Translations under genes and position numbers: made by a program
Source of the DNA: CAG-791 sp000431495
GTDB lineage: Bacteria > Bacillota > Clostridia > Lachnospirales > Lachnospiraceae
DNA length: 64,000 bases
Strand: one strand, 5' to 3'
Assembly: GCA_052117605.1 (NCBI GenBank)
Contig: JBQKIT010000016.1
Shown: one piece after another, positions 36,311-44,953 of the stretch
How positions within the stretch are numbered: the stretch's first letter is position 1
Layout: the number at the start of each line of letters is the position of its first letter
The notes under the pieces: model-generated
Told to the model about the DNA's origin: nothing
Database searches by the model: none
The model's input: only the letters and a program-made list of their open reading frames with translations

Positions 36311-37633
36311 ATGATATTTCAGAAGAAACATCTGACAAGTATTGATGCCGGGCACTACAAGCATACTTGCGATTCGGTCACCGAGGTCATGCCGCTTCCT
36401 TCTGTTGTGAAGCTGTCCATGTCTGAGAACATCGGTGCTCCCTGCAAACCGCTGGTGAAGAAGGGAGACTACGTGAAGGTCGGTCAGCTGATCGGCGATA
36501 CGGATGCTTTCCTTAGTGTTCCCGTGCATGCTTCTGTTTCCGGTACGGTGACCGGAATCGAGACGATCCGCAATGCCATGGGCGGACAGGATACCCTGGT
36601 CTGCATCGAGCCGGATGGGAAGCAGGAGATGGCGGAGGATCTGAAGGCTCCTGTCATAGAGGATCAGCCTGCGTTCATCAAGGCAATGCGTGCATCGGGC
36701 CTGGTTGGTCTTGGCGGGGCATCCTTCCCGTCCTGGGTGAAGTTTAATCCGAAGAACTTAATCGATATTGATACACTGATCATCAATGGCGCGGAGTGCG
36801 AGCCTTTTATTACCTCCGATCACCGGACGATGCTGGAGGATGCGCAGAATGTTATTGACGGTGCGCTGGCACTGAAGAAGTGGCTGGTCGCAGAGAACGT
36901 CTACATCGCCATCGAGGTCAACAAGCAGAATGCCATTGATAAGTTTAATCAGATGATCAGGGAGCAGAATCTGGAGGGCTTTCATGTTTTCCCGCTGCAG
37001 TCCCGTTACCCGAAGGGCGCAGAGCGTGTTCTGATTTATGAGGTGACCGGCAAGCAGTGTGATGCAGGTGTTCTTCCGGCGTCCCTGGGTGTCATTGTGT
37101 CGAACATTACCTCCACGGCATTTGTAGGTCAGTACCTGAAGGACGGAGTTCCGCTTGTCAGAAAGCGTTTGACCGTTGACGGTGACGCTGTTGCAGAGCC
37201 GAAGAACGTGATGGTTCCGAACGGCGCACTGGTACATGACATCATAGAATTCTGCGGCGGCTACAAGAAGGAGCCGAAGAAGATTCTTCTCGGCGGCCCG
37301 ATGATGGGACGCGCGATTTTCTCCGATGAGGTTCCGGTTGTCAAGGCGAACAACGCTATTCTTGCGTTCTCGGAGGACCTTGCGGTAATTCCGGAGGAGA
37401 CGGCCTGCATCAACTGCGGACGCTGCCATACAGCCTGTCCGTTTAACCTTCTGCCGACGAAGTTTGCAGATGCCTATCAGCATAAGGATGTGAAGACGCT
37501 GCAGGATCTTCAGGTTATGCAGTGCATGGAGTGCGGCTCCTGCTCTTATGTATGTCCTGCACACAGACCGCTCGCATTCTATAACAAGCTGGCGAAGAAT
37601 CTGGTAAAGGAGGCTGGCAAAAATGGCAGATAG
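36311..37633 (+). CDS. rnfC: Rnf complex subunit C
   Basis: About 440 residues. RnfC is the peripheral NADH/NAD+ site of the Rnf ferredoxin:NAD+ oxidoreductase. An N-terminal barrel-sandwich region (residues 30-110, with VPVHASVSGTVTGI) is followed by GLVGLGGASFPSWVKF and NGAECEPFITSDHRTML, the FMN/NADH-binding part homologous to NuoF. Near the C-terminus are two [4Fe-4S] motifs, CINCGRCHTACP and CMECGSCSYVCP. The frame opens at 36257 but AGGAGG at 36297-36302 clearly selects ATG 36311. It overlaps rnfD by 11 bases. First gene of a standard C-D-G-E-A-B operon. Confidence 0.96.
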   Translation: MIFQKKHLTSIDAGHYKHTCDSVTEVMPLPSVVKLSMSENIGAPCKPLVKKGDYVKVGQLIGDTDAFLSVPVHASVSGTVTGIETIRNAMGGQDTLVCIEPDGKQEMAEDLKAPVIEDQPAFIKAMRASGLVGLGGASFPSWVKFNPKNLIDIDTLIINGAECEPFITSDHRTMLEDAQNVIDGALALKKWLVAENVYIAIEVNKQNAIDKFNQMIREQNLEGFHVFPLQSRYPKGAERVLIYEVTGKQCDAGVLPASLGVIVSNITSTAFVGQYLKDGVPLVRKRLTVDGDAVAEPKNVMVPNGALVHDIIEFCGGYKKEPKKILLGGPMMGRAIFSDEVPVVKANNAILAFSEDLAVIPEETACINCGRCHTACPFNLLPTKFADAYQHKDVKTLQDLQVMQCMECGSCSYVCPAHRPLAFYNKLAKNLVKEAGKNGR

Positions 37634-38696
37634 TAAATTTAAGACCAATCTGACCGTATCCGCTTCGCCGCATCTTGTGACGACACTGGATACGAAGAAA
37701 ACGATGCAGTATGTGGTTCTGGCATTGCTTCCGGCAACGGTCATGGCGACGGTGTACTTTGGAATCGGAGCGCTTCTCCGTGTGATTCTGGGGGCTCTGT
37801 TCTGCTTCGTGTCCGAGTATTTGTACAACAGACTGATGAAGAAGCGTGATACCACCGGTGACTGCTCCTTTGCGGTGACGGGTGTGATTCTTGCACTGAA
37901 CCTGCCTGCAAACTTCCCGATCTGGATGGAAGCCATTGGCTGCGCGGTGGCAATCGTCATTGTGAAATGTCTGTACGGCGGCATGGGCAAGAACATTGCA
38001 AACCCTGCGATTGTCGGCAGAATTGTTCTGCTGCTGTCCTTTACGTCTTATATGACGACCTGGCCGCTCACCCGCTTCCAGAAGGCGGTGATCAGTACCG
38101 ATGCGGTGACCGGTGCAACTCCCTTAGGGGAGCTTGCTGACGGAGCAGCCAGCCTTCCTTCGCTTACGGATCTGCTGATCGGCAACATCGGGGGCGCGAT
38201 GGGGGAAACCTGCACGATTGCGATTCTGATCGGCGGTATTTTCCTGATCTGGAAGAAGGTCATCAGTCCGCTGATTCCTCTGACGTTCATCGGAACGGTC
38301 TTTGTGTTCTCGCTGATTTATTATGCATGTGTCGGCGGAGCAGGACAGTACGGCGCATTGGGAATGGCTGTATATGAGATCCTGGCAGGCGGCGTGTTCT
38401 TCGGGGCGTTCTTCTGCGCAACGGATTATGTGACCTCGCCGATTATGAACATCGGAAAGATTATATATGCGATCGGATGCGGTGTCTTTACCATGATCAT
38501 CCGTCTGTTCGCATCGTATCCGGAGGGTGTATCCTTCGCGATTTTGTTCATGAATGTAATGACTCCTTTGATTGACCGCTTTGTGGAGCGTCAGTATTAC
38601 GGAATTGCCAGGGCAGAGAAGGCAGCGAAGAAGGCTGCAGCCAAGGCTGCCGGGAGCGCTTCCGCCGATGAGTCGAAGGGAGGTGCAAAGGCATGA
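37623..38696 (+). CDS. rnfD: Rnf complex subunit D
   Basis: A 357-residue integral membrane subunit with about nine spans. DAVTGATPLGEL contains the S/T-GAT flavinylation motif with Thr near residue 166, where ApbE attaches FMN covalently. GGMGKNIANPAIVGRIVLL and TDYVTSPI are further RnfD/NqrB signatures. RnfD forms part of the membrane electron path and the ion channel. The last 25 residues are an Ala/Lys-rich tail (EKAAKKAAAKAAGSAS...), extra to the conserved core. It overlaps rnfC upstream and shares ATGA with rnfG downstream. The AGGAGG before the start lies inside rnfC. Confidence 0.96.
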   Translation: MADSKFKTNLTVSASPHLVTTLDTKKTMQYVVLALLPATVMATVYFGIGALLRVILGALFCFVSEYLYNRLMKKRDTTGDCSFAVTGVILALNLPANFPIWMEAIGCAVAIVIVKCLYGGMGKNIANPAIVGRIVLLLSFTSYMTTWPLTRFQKAVISTDAVTGATPLGELADGAASLPSLTDLLIGNIGGAMGETCTIAILIGGIFLIWKKVISPLIPLTFIGTVFVFSLIYYACVGGAGQYGALGMAVYEILAGGVFFGAFFCATDYVTSPIMNIGKIIYAIGCGVFTMIIRLFASYPEGVSFAILFMNVMTPLIDRFVERQYYGIARAEKAAKKAAAKAAGSASADESKGGAKA

Positions 38697-39310
38697 GTAA
38701 GAGAACAAATGCAGCTTCTGCAGAAGAGAATTTCGGAAGGGAGTATGTCTATCCGGTTGTGATTCTGGTGGTCATCTGCGTGGTGACGACAGCACTTCTT
38801 GCAATCACGAATTTTATTTCCGCACCGATTATTGTGAAGAATCAGGAGGCGGCTGCAACGGCAGCGCGAAAGGAGCTTCTGACCGATGCGGATTCCTTTA
38901 CCGCCATGGATACGGATCTTCAGGTATCGGAGGATCAGTCGGCAAAGGTGACAGAGGTTTATCAGGCAGACAACGGCGCGGGCTATGTCATCACGGTTGT
39001 GACAAAGTCCTTCGGCGGAGATCTTACGATGATGGTTGGCCTTACCTCGGATGGCTCGATCACGGGCGTCAAGGTGACAGACAGTGCAGATACGCCCGGT
39101 GTCGGCTCCAAGGATGCACAGCCGGAATATCTGGCGCAGTATGACGGACTTACTGAGCTGACTGCTCAGGATGTCAAGAAGGAGACTTCTGTGACGTCAG
39201 GCGGAGCGGCGTTCCAGTACATCACCGGCGCTTCGGTTTCCGGCACCGCCATTCATAAGGGCGTATATCTGGCGCTCGATCAGTTCAAGGCGTTAGGAGG
39301 TGCTCAGTAA
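38693..39310 (+). CDS. rnfG: Rnf complex subunit G
   Basis: A 205-residue protein with one N-terminal membrane span (about residues 20-42) and an extracytoplasmic FMN-binding domain. The flavinylation site reads ITGASVSG near residues 177-184; the acceptor position usually occupied by Thr in S/T-GAT is Ser181, which still fits a [S/T]GA[S/T]-x-[S/T] pattern. DTPGVGSKDAQPEYLAQY is the other conserved RnfG/NqrC block. It passes electrons between RnfD and RnfE/A. The required ApbE is encoded at 56156. Start ATG 38693 overlaps the rnfD stop. Confidence 0.95.
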   Translation: MSKRTNAASAEENFGREYVYPVVILVVICVVTTALLAITNFISAPIIVKNQEAAATAARKELLTDADSFTAMDTDLQVSEDQSAKVTEVYQADNGAGYVITVVTKSFGGDLTMMVGLTSDGSITGVKVTDSADTPGVGSKDAQPEYLAQYDGLTELTAQDVKKETSVTSGGAAFQYITGASVSGTAIHKGVYLALDQFKALGGAQ

Positions 39311-40158
39311 TGGAAGAAGTTCAGAAGAAATCAAAATTAAGCATCCTGACCAATGGCTTTATTAAGGAAAATCCGGTTCTGGTGCTGGTCATCGGTACCT
39401 GTCCGACGCTGGCAACCTCGACCTCGGTAGAGACCGGTCTTGGCATGGGACTTGCGGCGACGGCGGTTCTGGTCTGCTCGAACATTGTTATTTCGGCGCT
39501 CCACAAGCTGATTCCGGATAAGGTCCGTATTCCCTGCTTCATTACGGTTATTGCGGGCTTTGTTACCATCGTGCAGATGCTTCTTCAGGCGTTTGTGCCG
39601 TCTCTGTATTCGGCACTTGGTCTGTATCTGCCTCTGATCGTTGTAAACTGCATCATTCTCGGACGAGCCGAGATGTTTGCATCGAAGAACACAATGGGAG
39701 ATTCGGCACTGGACGGCCTTGGCATGGGACTTGGCTTTACATTGACGCTGTGCGTGATGGGCTCCATCCGTGAGATCCTCGGCTCCGGAACCTGGCTAGC
39801 AGGCGACTGGTTCGGTCTCGCGCCCGGCTTTAAGGGAATTCCGATTCTGTCAAATTTCATTCCCGGCATGTCCATCATGACGATGGTTCCCGGCGGCTTC
39901 TTTGTCTTCGCCTGCGTGATGGCAGCAGTTCATCATCTTACCAGAGACAAGTCGAAGATTCGCAAGGACTTCGGCTGCAGCGCGTGCGCAATGGAGAGCT
40001 CCTGCTCTCCTGAGAGAAAGGCATTGGAGAGCGGCACCTGCGCGGTGGATGAGAAGACGATGGAAGCGATGAAGATCGCAAAGGCAGCAGAGGAGAAGAG
40101 CGCTGCCGCAAAGGCGGCCGCAGCTTCTGCTCCGGCATCTGAGAAGGAGGAGAAGTGA
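39310..40158 (+). CDS. rnfE: Rnf complex subunit E
   Basis: A 282-residue membrane subunit. The first about 205 residues are the normal RnfE/NqrD core of six spans, with NPVLVLVIGTCPTLATS and LPLIVVNCIILGRAEMF, whose cysteines hold a membrane-embedded iron-sulphur centre with RnfA. After the last span comes an unusual tail of about 75 residues with four Cys (FGCSACAMESSCS...GTCAVDE) and then an Ala/Lys/Glu-rich end. The start uses TAATG overlap with the rnfG stop. The tail is on the side following the last span and is not needed in typical family members. Confidence 0.95.
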   Translation: MEEVQKKSKLSILTNGFIKENPVLVLVIGTCPTLATSTSVETGLGMGLAATAVLVCSNIVISALHKLIPDKVRIPCFITVIAGFVTIVQMLLQAFVPSLYSALGLYLPLIVVNCIILGRAEMFASKNTMGDSALDGLGMGLGFTLTLCVMGSIREILGSGTWLAGDWFGLAPGFKGIPILSNFIPGMSIMTMVPGGFFVFACVMAAVHHLTRDKSKIRKDFGCSACAMESSCSPERKALESGTCAVDEKTMEAMKIAKAAEEKSAAAKAAAASAPASEKEEK

Positions 40159-40160
40159 TC

Positions 40161-40769
40161 ATGAGCTTTACCAAAATGATTCTGATCATCATCTCGATGG
40201 TCCTTGTCAATAACTATCCGCTGGCACAGTTTCTGGGTATCTGTCCCTTCCTTGGCGTCTCCAAGGATCTGGACAGTGCAAAGGGCATGGGCATTGCGGT
40301 TACCCTGGTCATGGGACTTGCTTCCATCGTGACCTTCCCGATCCAGCAGCTCCTTTTGTCCTGCGGGATTGAGTACATGCAGACGGTTGTCTTCATCCTG
40401 GTCATTGCGGCACTGGTGCAGTTTATCGAGATGTTCATGAAGAAGAACATGCCGGCGCTGTATACCTCGCTTGGTATCTATCTGCCTTTGATTACCACAA
40501 ACTGCGCAGTTCTCGGTGTCTGCATTTCCAATACCGAGGATTACACGGTTGCGGCAGTCGGATCCTTTGGCGCAGCATATGTTTATGCGATTCTGCAGGG
40601 CTTTGGCGGCGGCCTCGGATTCTGGTTTGCCATGATGATCATGGCCGGCGTCCGCACGAAGCTTCAGGATCAGTCAGCGATTCCGAAGGCATTTCAGGGA
40701 GTACCGATTATTCTTACCACAGCGGCAATTCTGTCTCTGGCGTTTATGGGATTCTCGGGAATGATCTGA
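40161..40769 (+). CDS. rnfA: Rnf complex subunit A
   Basis: About 202 residues, six membrane spans, homologous and antiparallel to RnfE. LVNNYPLAQFLGICPFLGVSKDLDSAKGMG is split by the first loop and includes the conserved Cys of GICPF; LPLITTNCAVLGV carries the second. Together with RnfE these cysteines ligate an Fe-S centre in the membrane core. The open frame allows GTG 40155, overlapping the rnfE stop, but ATG 40161 is 10 bases from AGGAGG and matches the family start. Thirty-five bases separate it from rnfB, the largest gap in the operon. Confidence 0.96.
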   Translation: MSFTKMILIIISMVLVNNYPLAQFLGICPFLGVSKDLDSAKGMGIAVTLVMGLASIVTFPIQQLLLSCGIEYMQTVVFILVIAALVQFIEMFMKKNMPALYTSLGIYLPLITTNCAVLGVCISNTEDYTVAAVGSFGAAYVYAILQGFGGGLGFWFAMMIMAGVRTKLQDQSAIPKAFQGVPIILTTAAILSLAFMGFSGMI

Positions 40770-40804
40770 ATGGTCTGAAAGGATCGGTTAGGAGAGGTAT
40801 CATT

Positions 40805-41623
40805 ATGAATTTGATCATTATTGCAATTGTACTGATCCTTGTGGTTGGTCTTATTGCCGGAGTCCTTCTTTCCTATGCTTCGAAGGTATTTGCGGTGAAG
40901 GAGGATCAGCTGTTTCTGGATCTGCGCGCAGAGCTTCCTGGTGCGAACTGCGGCGGCTGCGGATATGCGGGCTGCGATGACTACGCACATGCTCTTGCGA
41001 ATAAGAATGCAGCAGAGCCGGTTCCCTGTACGAAGTGCGCGGTCGGCGGTCCTGCGGTTGCGGCGAAGCTTGCGGCAACGCTTGGAACAACCGCGGGAGA
41101 TGTGGAGCGTCAGGTTTCCTTTGTTGCCTGCAACGGAACAAAGGAGAATGCGAAGCCCCTGTATGAGTATTCCGGAAGAGTAGAGAGCTGTGCGGCGGCA
41201 AAGACTCTGTTCGGCGGCTCGAAGGAATGTCCCTACGGCTGCATCGGCCTGGGCGACTGTGTGAATGCCTGTGAGTTTGATGCCATCCATCTCTGCGATG
41301 GTGTCGCGGTGGTCAATCCGGATGCATGTACTGCCTGCGGCAAGTGCATTAAGACCTGCCCGCAGCACTTGATTTCACTGAAGCCTGTATCGGAGAAGGT
41401 TTTCGTTCAATGCTCCAATAAGGATCTTGGCAAGGCAGCGATGGCTGTCTGCAAGACCTCCTGCATTGCATGCCGGATGTGTGAGAGAACCTGCCAGCAT
41501 GATGCGGTCCATGTCGTGGACAATGTGGCAGTGATTGATCCGGCGAAGTGCGTCGGCTGCGGCGAGTGCGCGGCGAAGTGTCCGAAGCATGCCATTCTGG
41601 ATCTTGCGAAGAAGGCACAGTAA
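40805..41623 (+). CDS. rnfB: Rnf complex subunit B, ferredoxin-oxidising subunit
   Basis: A 272-residue protein with one N-terminal membrane span and a cytoplasmic iron-sulphur region. ANCGGCGYAGCDDYA is the 4Fe-4S (Fdx-like, CxxC-x4-C) domain. ECPYGCIGLGDCVNACEFDAI, CTACGKCIKTCPQ, CIACRMCERTCQ and CVGCGECAAKCPK supply four more cluster motifs, the multi-cluster clostridial form. RnfB accepts electrons from reduced ferredoxin. AGGAG about 10 bases upstream supports the start. It is the last gene of the operon and is followed 24 bases later by a strong terminator. Confidence 0.96.
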   Translation: MNLIIIAIVLILVVGLIAGVLLSYASKVFAVKEDQLFLDLRAELPGANCGGCGYAGCDDYAHALANKNAAEPVPCTKCAVGGPAVAAKLAATLGTTAGDVERQVSFVACNGTKENAKPLYEYSGRVESCAAAKTLFGGSKECPYGCIGLGDCVNACEFDAIHLCDGVAVVNPDACTACGKCIKTCPQHLISLKPVSEKVFVQCSNKDLGKAAMAVCKTSCIACRMCERTCQHDAVHVVDNVAVIDPAKCVGCGECAAKCPKHAILDLAKKAQ

Positions 41624-41647
41624 TCTGCAGATACGGTTTTTATTTTG

Positions 41648-41679
41648 GGCGAAGGAGAGAAATCTCCTCCGCCTTTTTT
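41648..41679 (+). terminator. Intrinsic terminator of the rnf operon
   Basis: GGCGAAGGAGA (41648-41658) pairs with TCTCCTCCGCC (41663-41673) with a single A/C mismatch around a GAAA tetraloop, followed by six T residues. It lies just after rnfB and isolates the operon from the glycan genes that follow. Confidence 0.93.
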
Positions 41680-41693
41680 ACGATTACGGCATG

Positions 41694-41702
41694 TGGTAAA
41701 AT
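41694..41702 (+). promoter_or_regulatory. Possible extended -10 promoter for the second glycan locus
   Basis: TGGTAAAAT is an extended -10 (TGn followed by TAAAAT) placed right after the rnf terminator and about 57 bases before the next start. The -35 region is only T-rich. Position between a terminator and a long unidirectional gene run supports it; sequence match is modest. Confidence 0.38.
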
Positions 41703-41758
41703 AAAAATGTTTGACTGAATGTATCAGAACAGAGAAGTAAGAGAGGGGAAGCCGGGAA

Positions 41759-42919
41759 ATGCCGGAAGCGAAGCATTATGACAGGATCATTATAGGAGCC
41801 GGGCTGTATGGTTTGTATGCGGCATTGTTCTGCTGCAAAAGAGGCCAGCATGTGCTGGTTCTTGAATGTGACCGGGAGCCTTTTTCTCGTGCAACGTATA
41901 TCAATCAGGCCAGAGTTCATCAAGGATATCATTATCCGAGATCTTTATCTACTGCAATCAAATCTGCCGGGTATTTCGAGCGGTTTAACCGGGATTACAG
42001 TTTCTGTATCAACCGTGAATTCGAACAAATCTATGCTACATCCAGTCAGTATTCCTGGTCAGACGGAGAACAGTTCAGGAAGTTTTGCCATGCGGCAGAA
42101 ATTCCATGCGAGGAACTTCCGGTTGGGAAATATTTCAAAGAGGGAATGTGTGACGGTGTATTCCGGACAAGGGAGTATACCTATGATGCCAGGATTCTTC
42201 GAGATTATTTTCTGCGGGAGCTGGAATCCTTTGAGAATGACTGTGAGCTGTGTTATGGAGTGAGGCTTGAAGCAATTGAGAAGCTTTCGGACCGGTACCA
42301 GATCCGTTTTCAGAATTCAGAAAGCGAAGAAATGGGATTTTGCATGGTCTCGGCACCTTTTGTACTGAATGCAACTTACGCCGGAACCAATCAGATCAGC
42401 CGCATGGCGGGATATGAGCCGTTTGGCATTAAATACGAGCTGTGTGAGATCATTCTCTGTGACGTGAATGAAAGGCTCAAAGGGATTGGCTTTACAGTGA
42501 TGGACGGACCGTTTTTCTCTATTATGCCGTTTGGGAAGACAGGACTTCATTCGCTGACATCGGTGACCTTCACTCCGCACACGACGAGTTATACCGAGGT
42601 TCCTTCCTTTTCCTGTCAGAAGGAGAGCAAGGGACATTGCTCTGTGGAGAGGCTCGGCAACTGCAATGACTGCCCGGCAAAGCCGCAGACAGCCTTTCCT
42701 TATATGGCAAGTCTTGCACGAAAATACCTGCGCGATGAATATGAATTTCACTATCGTGAATCACTTTTTTCCATGAAACCGATTCTGATGAGCTCGGAAA
42801 TTGATGATTCGAGGCCAACTGTGATTCGGAAGTTTTCGGACAAACCGACGTTTATCAGTGTCCTGTCGGGGAAGATTAATACCGTTTATGATCTGGACGA
42901 GGTGTTGGGCGCAGATTAA
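41759..42919 (+). CDS. FAD-dependent oxidoreductase (DAO-type)
   Basis: A 386-residue flavoprotein. DRIIIGAGLYGLYAALFCCKRGQHVLVLE is the N-terminal Rossmann GxGxxG dinucleotide fold, broken here by short motif limits into GAGLYG and the acidic end VLECD. NQARVHQGYHYPRS follows the FAD site. The middle and C-terminal substrate domain has no named motif; a CSVERLGNCNDCP stretch adds four cysteines. It is unlike UDP-galactopyranose mutase in size-specific motifs that I can check. Within a sugar locus it may oxidise an amino or hydroxyl group of a nucleotide- or lipid-linked sugar. AGGGG 10 bases upstream supports the start. Confidence 0.75.
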   Translation: MPEAKHYDRIIIGAGLYGLYAALFCCKRGQHVLVLECDREPFSRATYINQARVHQGYHYPRSLSTAIKSAGYFERFNRDYSFCINREFEQIYATSSQYSWSDGEQFRKFCHAAEIPCEELPVGKYFKEGMCDGVFRTREYTYDARILRDYFLRELESFENDCELCYGVRLEAIEKLSDRYQIRFQNSESEEMGFCMVSAPFVLNATYAGTNQISRMAGYEPFGIKYELCEIILCDVNERLKGIGFTVMDGPFFSIMPFGKTGLHSLTSVTFTPHTTSYTEVPSFSCQKESKGHCSVERLGNCNDCPAKPQTAFPYMASLARKYLRDEYEFHYRESLFSMKPILMSSEIDDSRPTVIRKFSDKPTFISVLSGKINTVYDLDEVLGAD

Positions 42920-42990
42920 TTCTCGGTGGTTTACGGTACACCTGTTCTGAATCACAGATAAAGCAGGAATTTCTGGAGAGATAGAATCGT

Positions 42991-43944
42991 ATGAATGGGG
43001 AAATTGGTAAGAATAAAGAACAGAATTTCATATCGGCCGTCATTTATGTTCATAATGCAGAGGACCGGATTGAACGGTTTCTTGACATGGTGGTGGAGGT
43101 GATGGAGCGGAATTTTGAGCATTCGGAGATCATCTGTGTCAATGACAGCTCCGAGGATGGGAGCCTTTCGATCATTCGGAAGGTCAGCAAAGCAGCGGAG
43201 AAAACCAGCATTTCCGTTGTGAATATGAGCTATTATCACGGTCTTGAGCTTGCAATGGATGCAGGAATGGATCTTGCGATCGGCGATTTCGTGTTTGAAT
43301 TCGATAATACGGTTGCGGACTTCAATTCTTCCGTCATTATGGAGATTTATCGGCATTCACTTGAGGGGTATGACATTGTAAGCGCTTCGCCGAATCGGAA
43401 GGAGAGGCTGTCGTCGAGGCTGTTTTATCGGATTTTTGCGAAGTTTGCGGCGGTTTCTTACCGCATGAATACGGAGAGCTTCCGGGTTCTTAGCCGGCGC
43501 GTGATCAACCGCGTGAGCTCGATGAACAAAACGGCTCCCTATCGAAAGGCACTGTATGCGAACTGCGGACTGAAGACAGATTGCATCCGGTATGAGGTGA
43601 CAGGAGACTGGAGTAAGGCTCGTGACCGGAAGGAACAGCGCTATCGCAAGGATCTTGCGGCGGATGCACTGATTTTGTTTACAGAGGTCGGATACCGATT
43701 TTCCATGACGATGACGGTTGTGATGATGCTGATGTCGATCTTTATGACGGTGTATTCTCTTGTAACCTATTTTGTGATTCACCCGGTGGAAGGCTGGACG
43801 ACGACGATCCTGTTTCTGTCTGTAGCGTTCTTTGGCTTATTCGGAATACTGACAATTATTGTGAAATATCTGCAGCTTCTGGTGGATATGGTATTTAAGC
43901 GGAAGCATTACAGCTTTGAGAGCATCGAGAAGCTGACGAAGTAG
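42991..43944 (+). CDS. Membrane-anchored glycosyltransferase family 2 (GtrB/DPM-like)
   Basis: A 317-residue GT2. The catalytic part has FISAVIYVHNAEDRIERFL, IICVNDSSEDGSLSII and FVFEFDNTVADF, where the DXD equivalent is degenerate (EFDN). The C-terminus has two membrane spans (about residues 235-260 and 270-295), the layout of GtrB and polyprenyl-phosphate glycosyltransferases, which load a sugar onto undecaprenyl phosphate. Such donors feed GT-C enzymes, several of which are encoded just downstream. The weak DXD and short acceptor region make it a divergent member. It follows the FAD oxidoreductase by 71 bases. Confidence 0.8.
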   Translation: MNGEIGKNKEQNFISAVIYVHNAEDRIERFLDMVVEVMERNFEHSEIICVNDSSEDGSLSIIRKVSKAAEKTSISVVNMSYYHGLELAMDAGMDLAIGDFVFEFDNTVADFNSSVIMEIYRHSLEGYDIVSASPNRKERLSSRLFYRIFAKFAAVSYRMNTESFRVLSRRVINRVSSMNKTAPYRKALYANCGLKTDCIRYEVTGDWSKARDRKEQRYRKDLAADALILFTEVGYRFSMTMTVVMMLMSIFMTVYSLVTYFVIHPVEGWTTTILFLSVAFFGLFGILTIIVKYLQLLVDMVFKRKHYSFESIEKLTK

Positions 43945-44010
43945 CCGGACACTTTATTGCTTCAAGGAAAGAAGCATCGGATGATTTGGATATAAGGCGT
44001 GAGGAAATTT

Positions 44011-44934
44011 ATGAACGCATTGGTTGGATATACAGGCTTTGTCGGCGGCAACATCTGTGCGGCGGGGAAGTTTGAAGGCTTATACAATTCGAAGAATATA
44101 GAGGAGGCCTATGGGACCAGACCGGAGCTTCTGGTCTATGCGGGACTTCGTGCGGAGAAATATCTGGCAAACAGTGAGCCGGACAAGGATATGGAATTGA
44201 TTCTTCAGGCGGAGGAGAATATCCGGAGAATTGCTCCGAAGAAGCTGGTGTTAATTTCAACGATTGACGTGTTCAAAAGTCCTGTGCAAGTGGATGAAAC
44301 GTCAGAGATTGAGACGGAAGGCCTGCAGGCCTATGGCTATGACCGGTATCAGCTGGAGTGTTGGGTGCGAAGAAGGTATCCGGACGCTTTGATTGTCCGT
44401 CTTCCCGGCCTTTTCGGAAAAGGAATCAAGAAGAATTTTATCTATGATTACATACACGTTGTCCCGTTTATGCTGAAGGAGAATAAATTCGAGGAGCTGG
44501 CAGGAAAAGAGTCGAAGCTACGAAATGTTTATACACGGCAGGAGAACGGCTTTTATCGTCTGCAGGTCTCTGAAGAGGAGAAGGAAAATCTGAAGGGGAT
44601 TTTTCGCAGGCTTGGGTTTACGGCGCTTCACTTTACAGACAGCAGGAGCAGCTATCAGTTTTATGATCTGTCGAGACTTTGGTCAGACATTCAGAAGGCG
44701 CTGGAGCTGGATCTTCGTCTCTGGCATCCGGCAACAGAGCCTGTGACAGCGGGAGAGGTGTATCGATATCTGACAGGCTGTGAATTCTGCAATGAGCTTG
44801 GGGGTACACCGGCCGTGTACGATTACCGGACAGTGCATGACCATGAGTTCGGCGGCCGGGACGGATATATGATGGGCAAAGAAACAGTCCTGCAGGCAAT
44901 TCGGACATTTGTGTCCCGGGAAACCTCAAGGTAA
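44011..44934 (+). CDS. NAD(P)-dependent sugar epimerase/reductase-like SDR
   Basis: About 307 residues. MNALVGYTGFVGGNIC is the GxxGxxG Rossmann start (GYTGFVG), LVLISTIDVFKSP carries the Ser/Thr region, and AYGYDRYQLECWVRRRYP aligns with the YxxxK catalytic motif of extended SDRs, but with Arg in place of Lys. RLPGLFGKGIKKNF follows as the substrate loop. The family is the sugar-nucleotide epimerase/dehydratase group, closest in feel to RmlD/WbiB-type reductases. The frame opens at GTG 43999; GAGGAAA at 44001-44007 favours ATG 44011. It may act with the FAD oxidoreductase and TIM-barrel protein on one unusual sugar. Confidence 0.78.
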   Translation: MNALVGYTGFVGGNICAAGKFEGLYNSKNIEEAYGTRPELLVYAGLRAEKYLANSEPDKDMELILQAEENIRRIAPKKLVLISTIDVFKSPVQVDETSEIETEGLQAYGYDRYQLECWVRRRYPDALIVRLPGLFGKGIKKNFIYDYIHVVPFMLKENKFEELAGKESKLRNVYTRQENGFYRLQVSEEEKENLKGIFRRLGFTALHFTDSRSSYQFYDLSRLWSDIQKALELDLRLWHPATEPVTAGEVYRYLTGCEFCNELGGTPAVYDYRTVHDHEFGGRDGYMMGKETVLQAIRTFVSRETSR

Positions 44935-44953
44935 ACAAGGAAAGGCAGAAAAG

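Noticed and set aside
36758..37996. 412-residue minus-strand open frame opposite rnfC/rnfD
   Set aside because: It is antisense to two unmistakable Rnf genes and carries no domain pattern.
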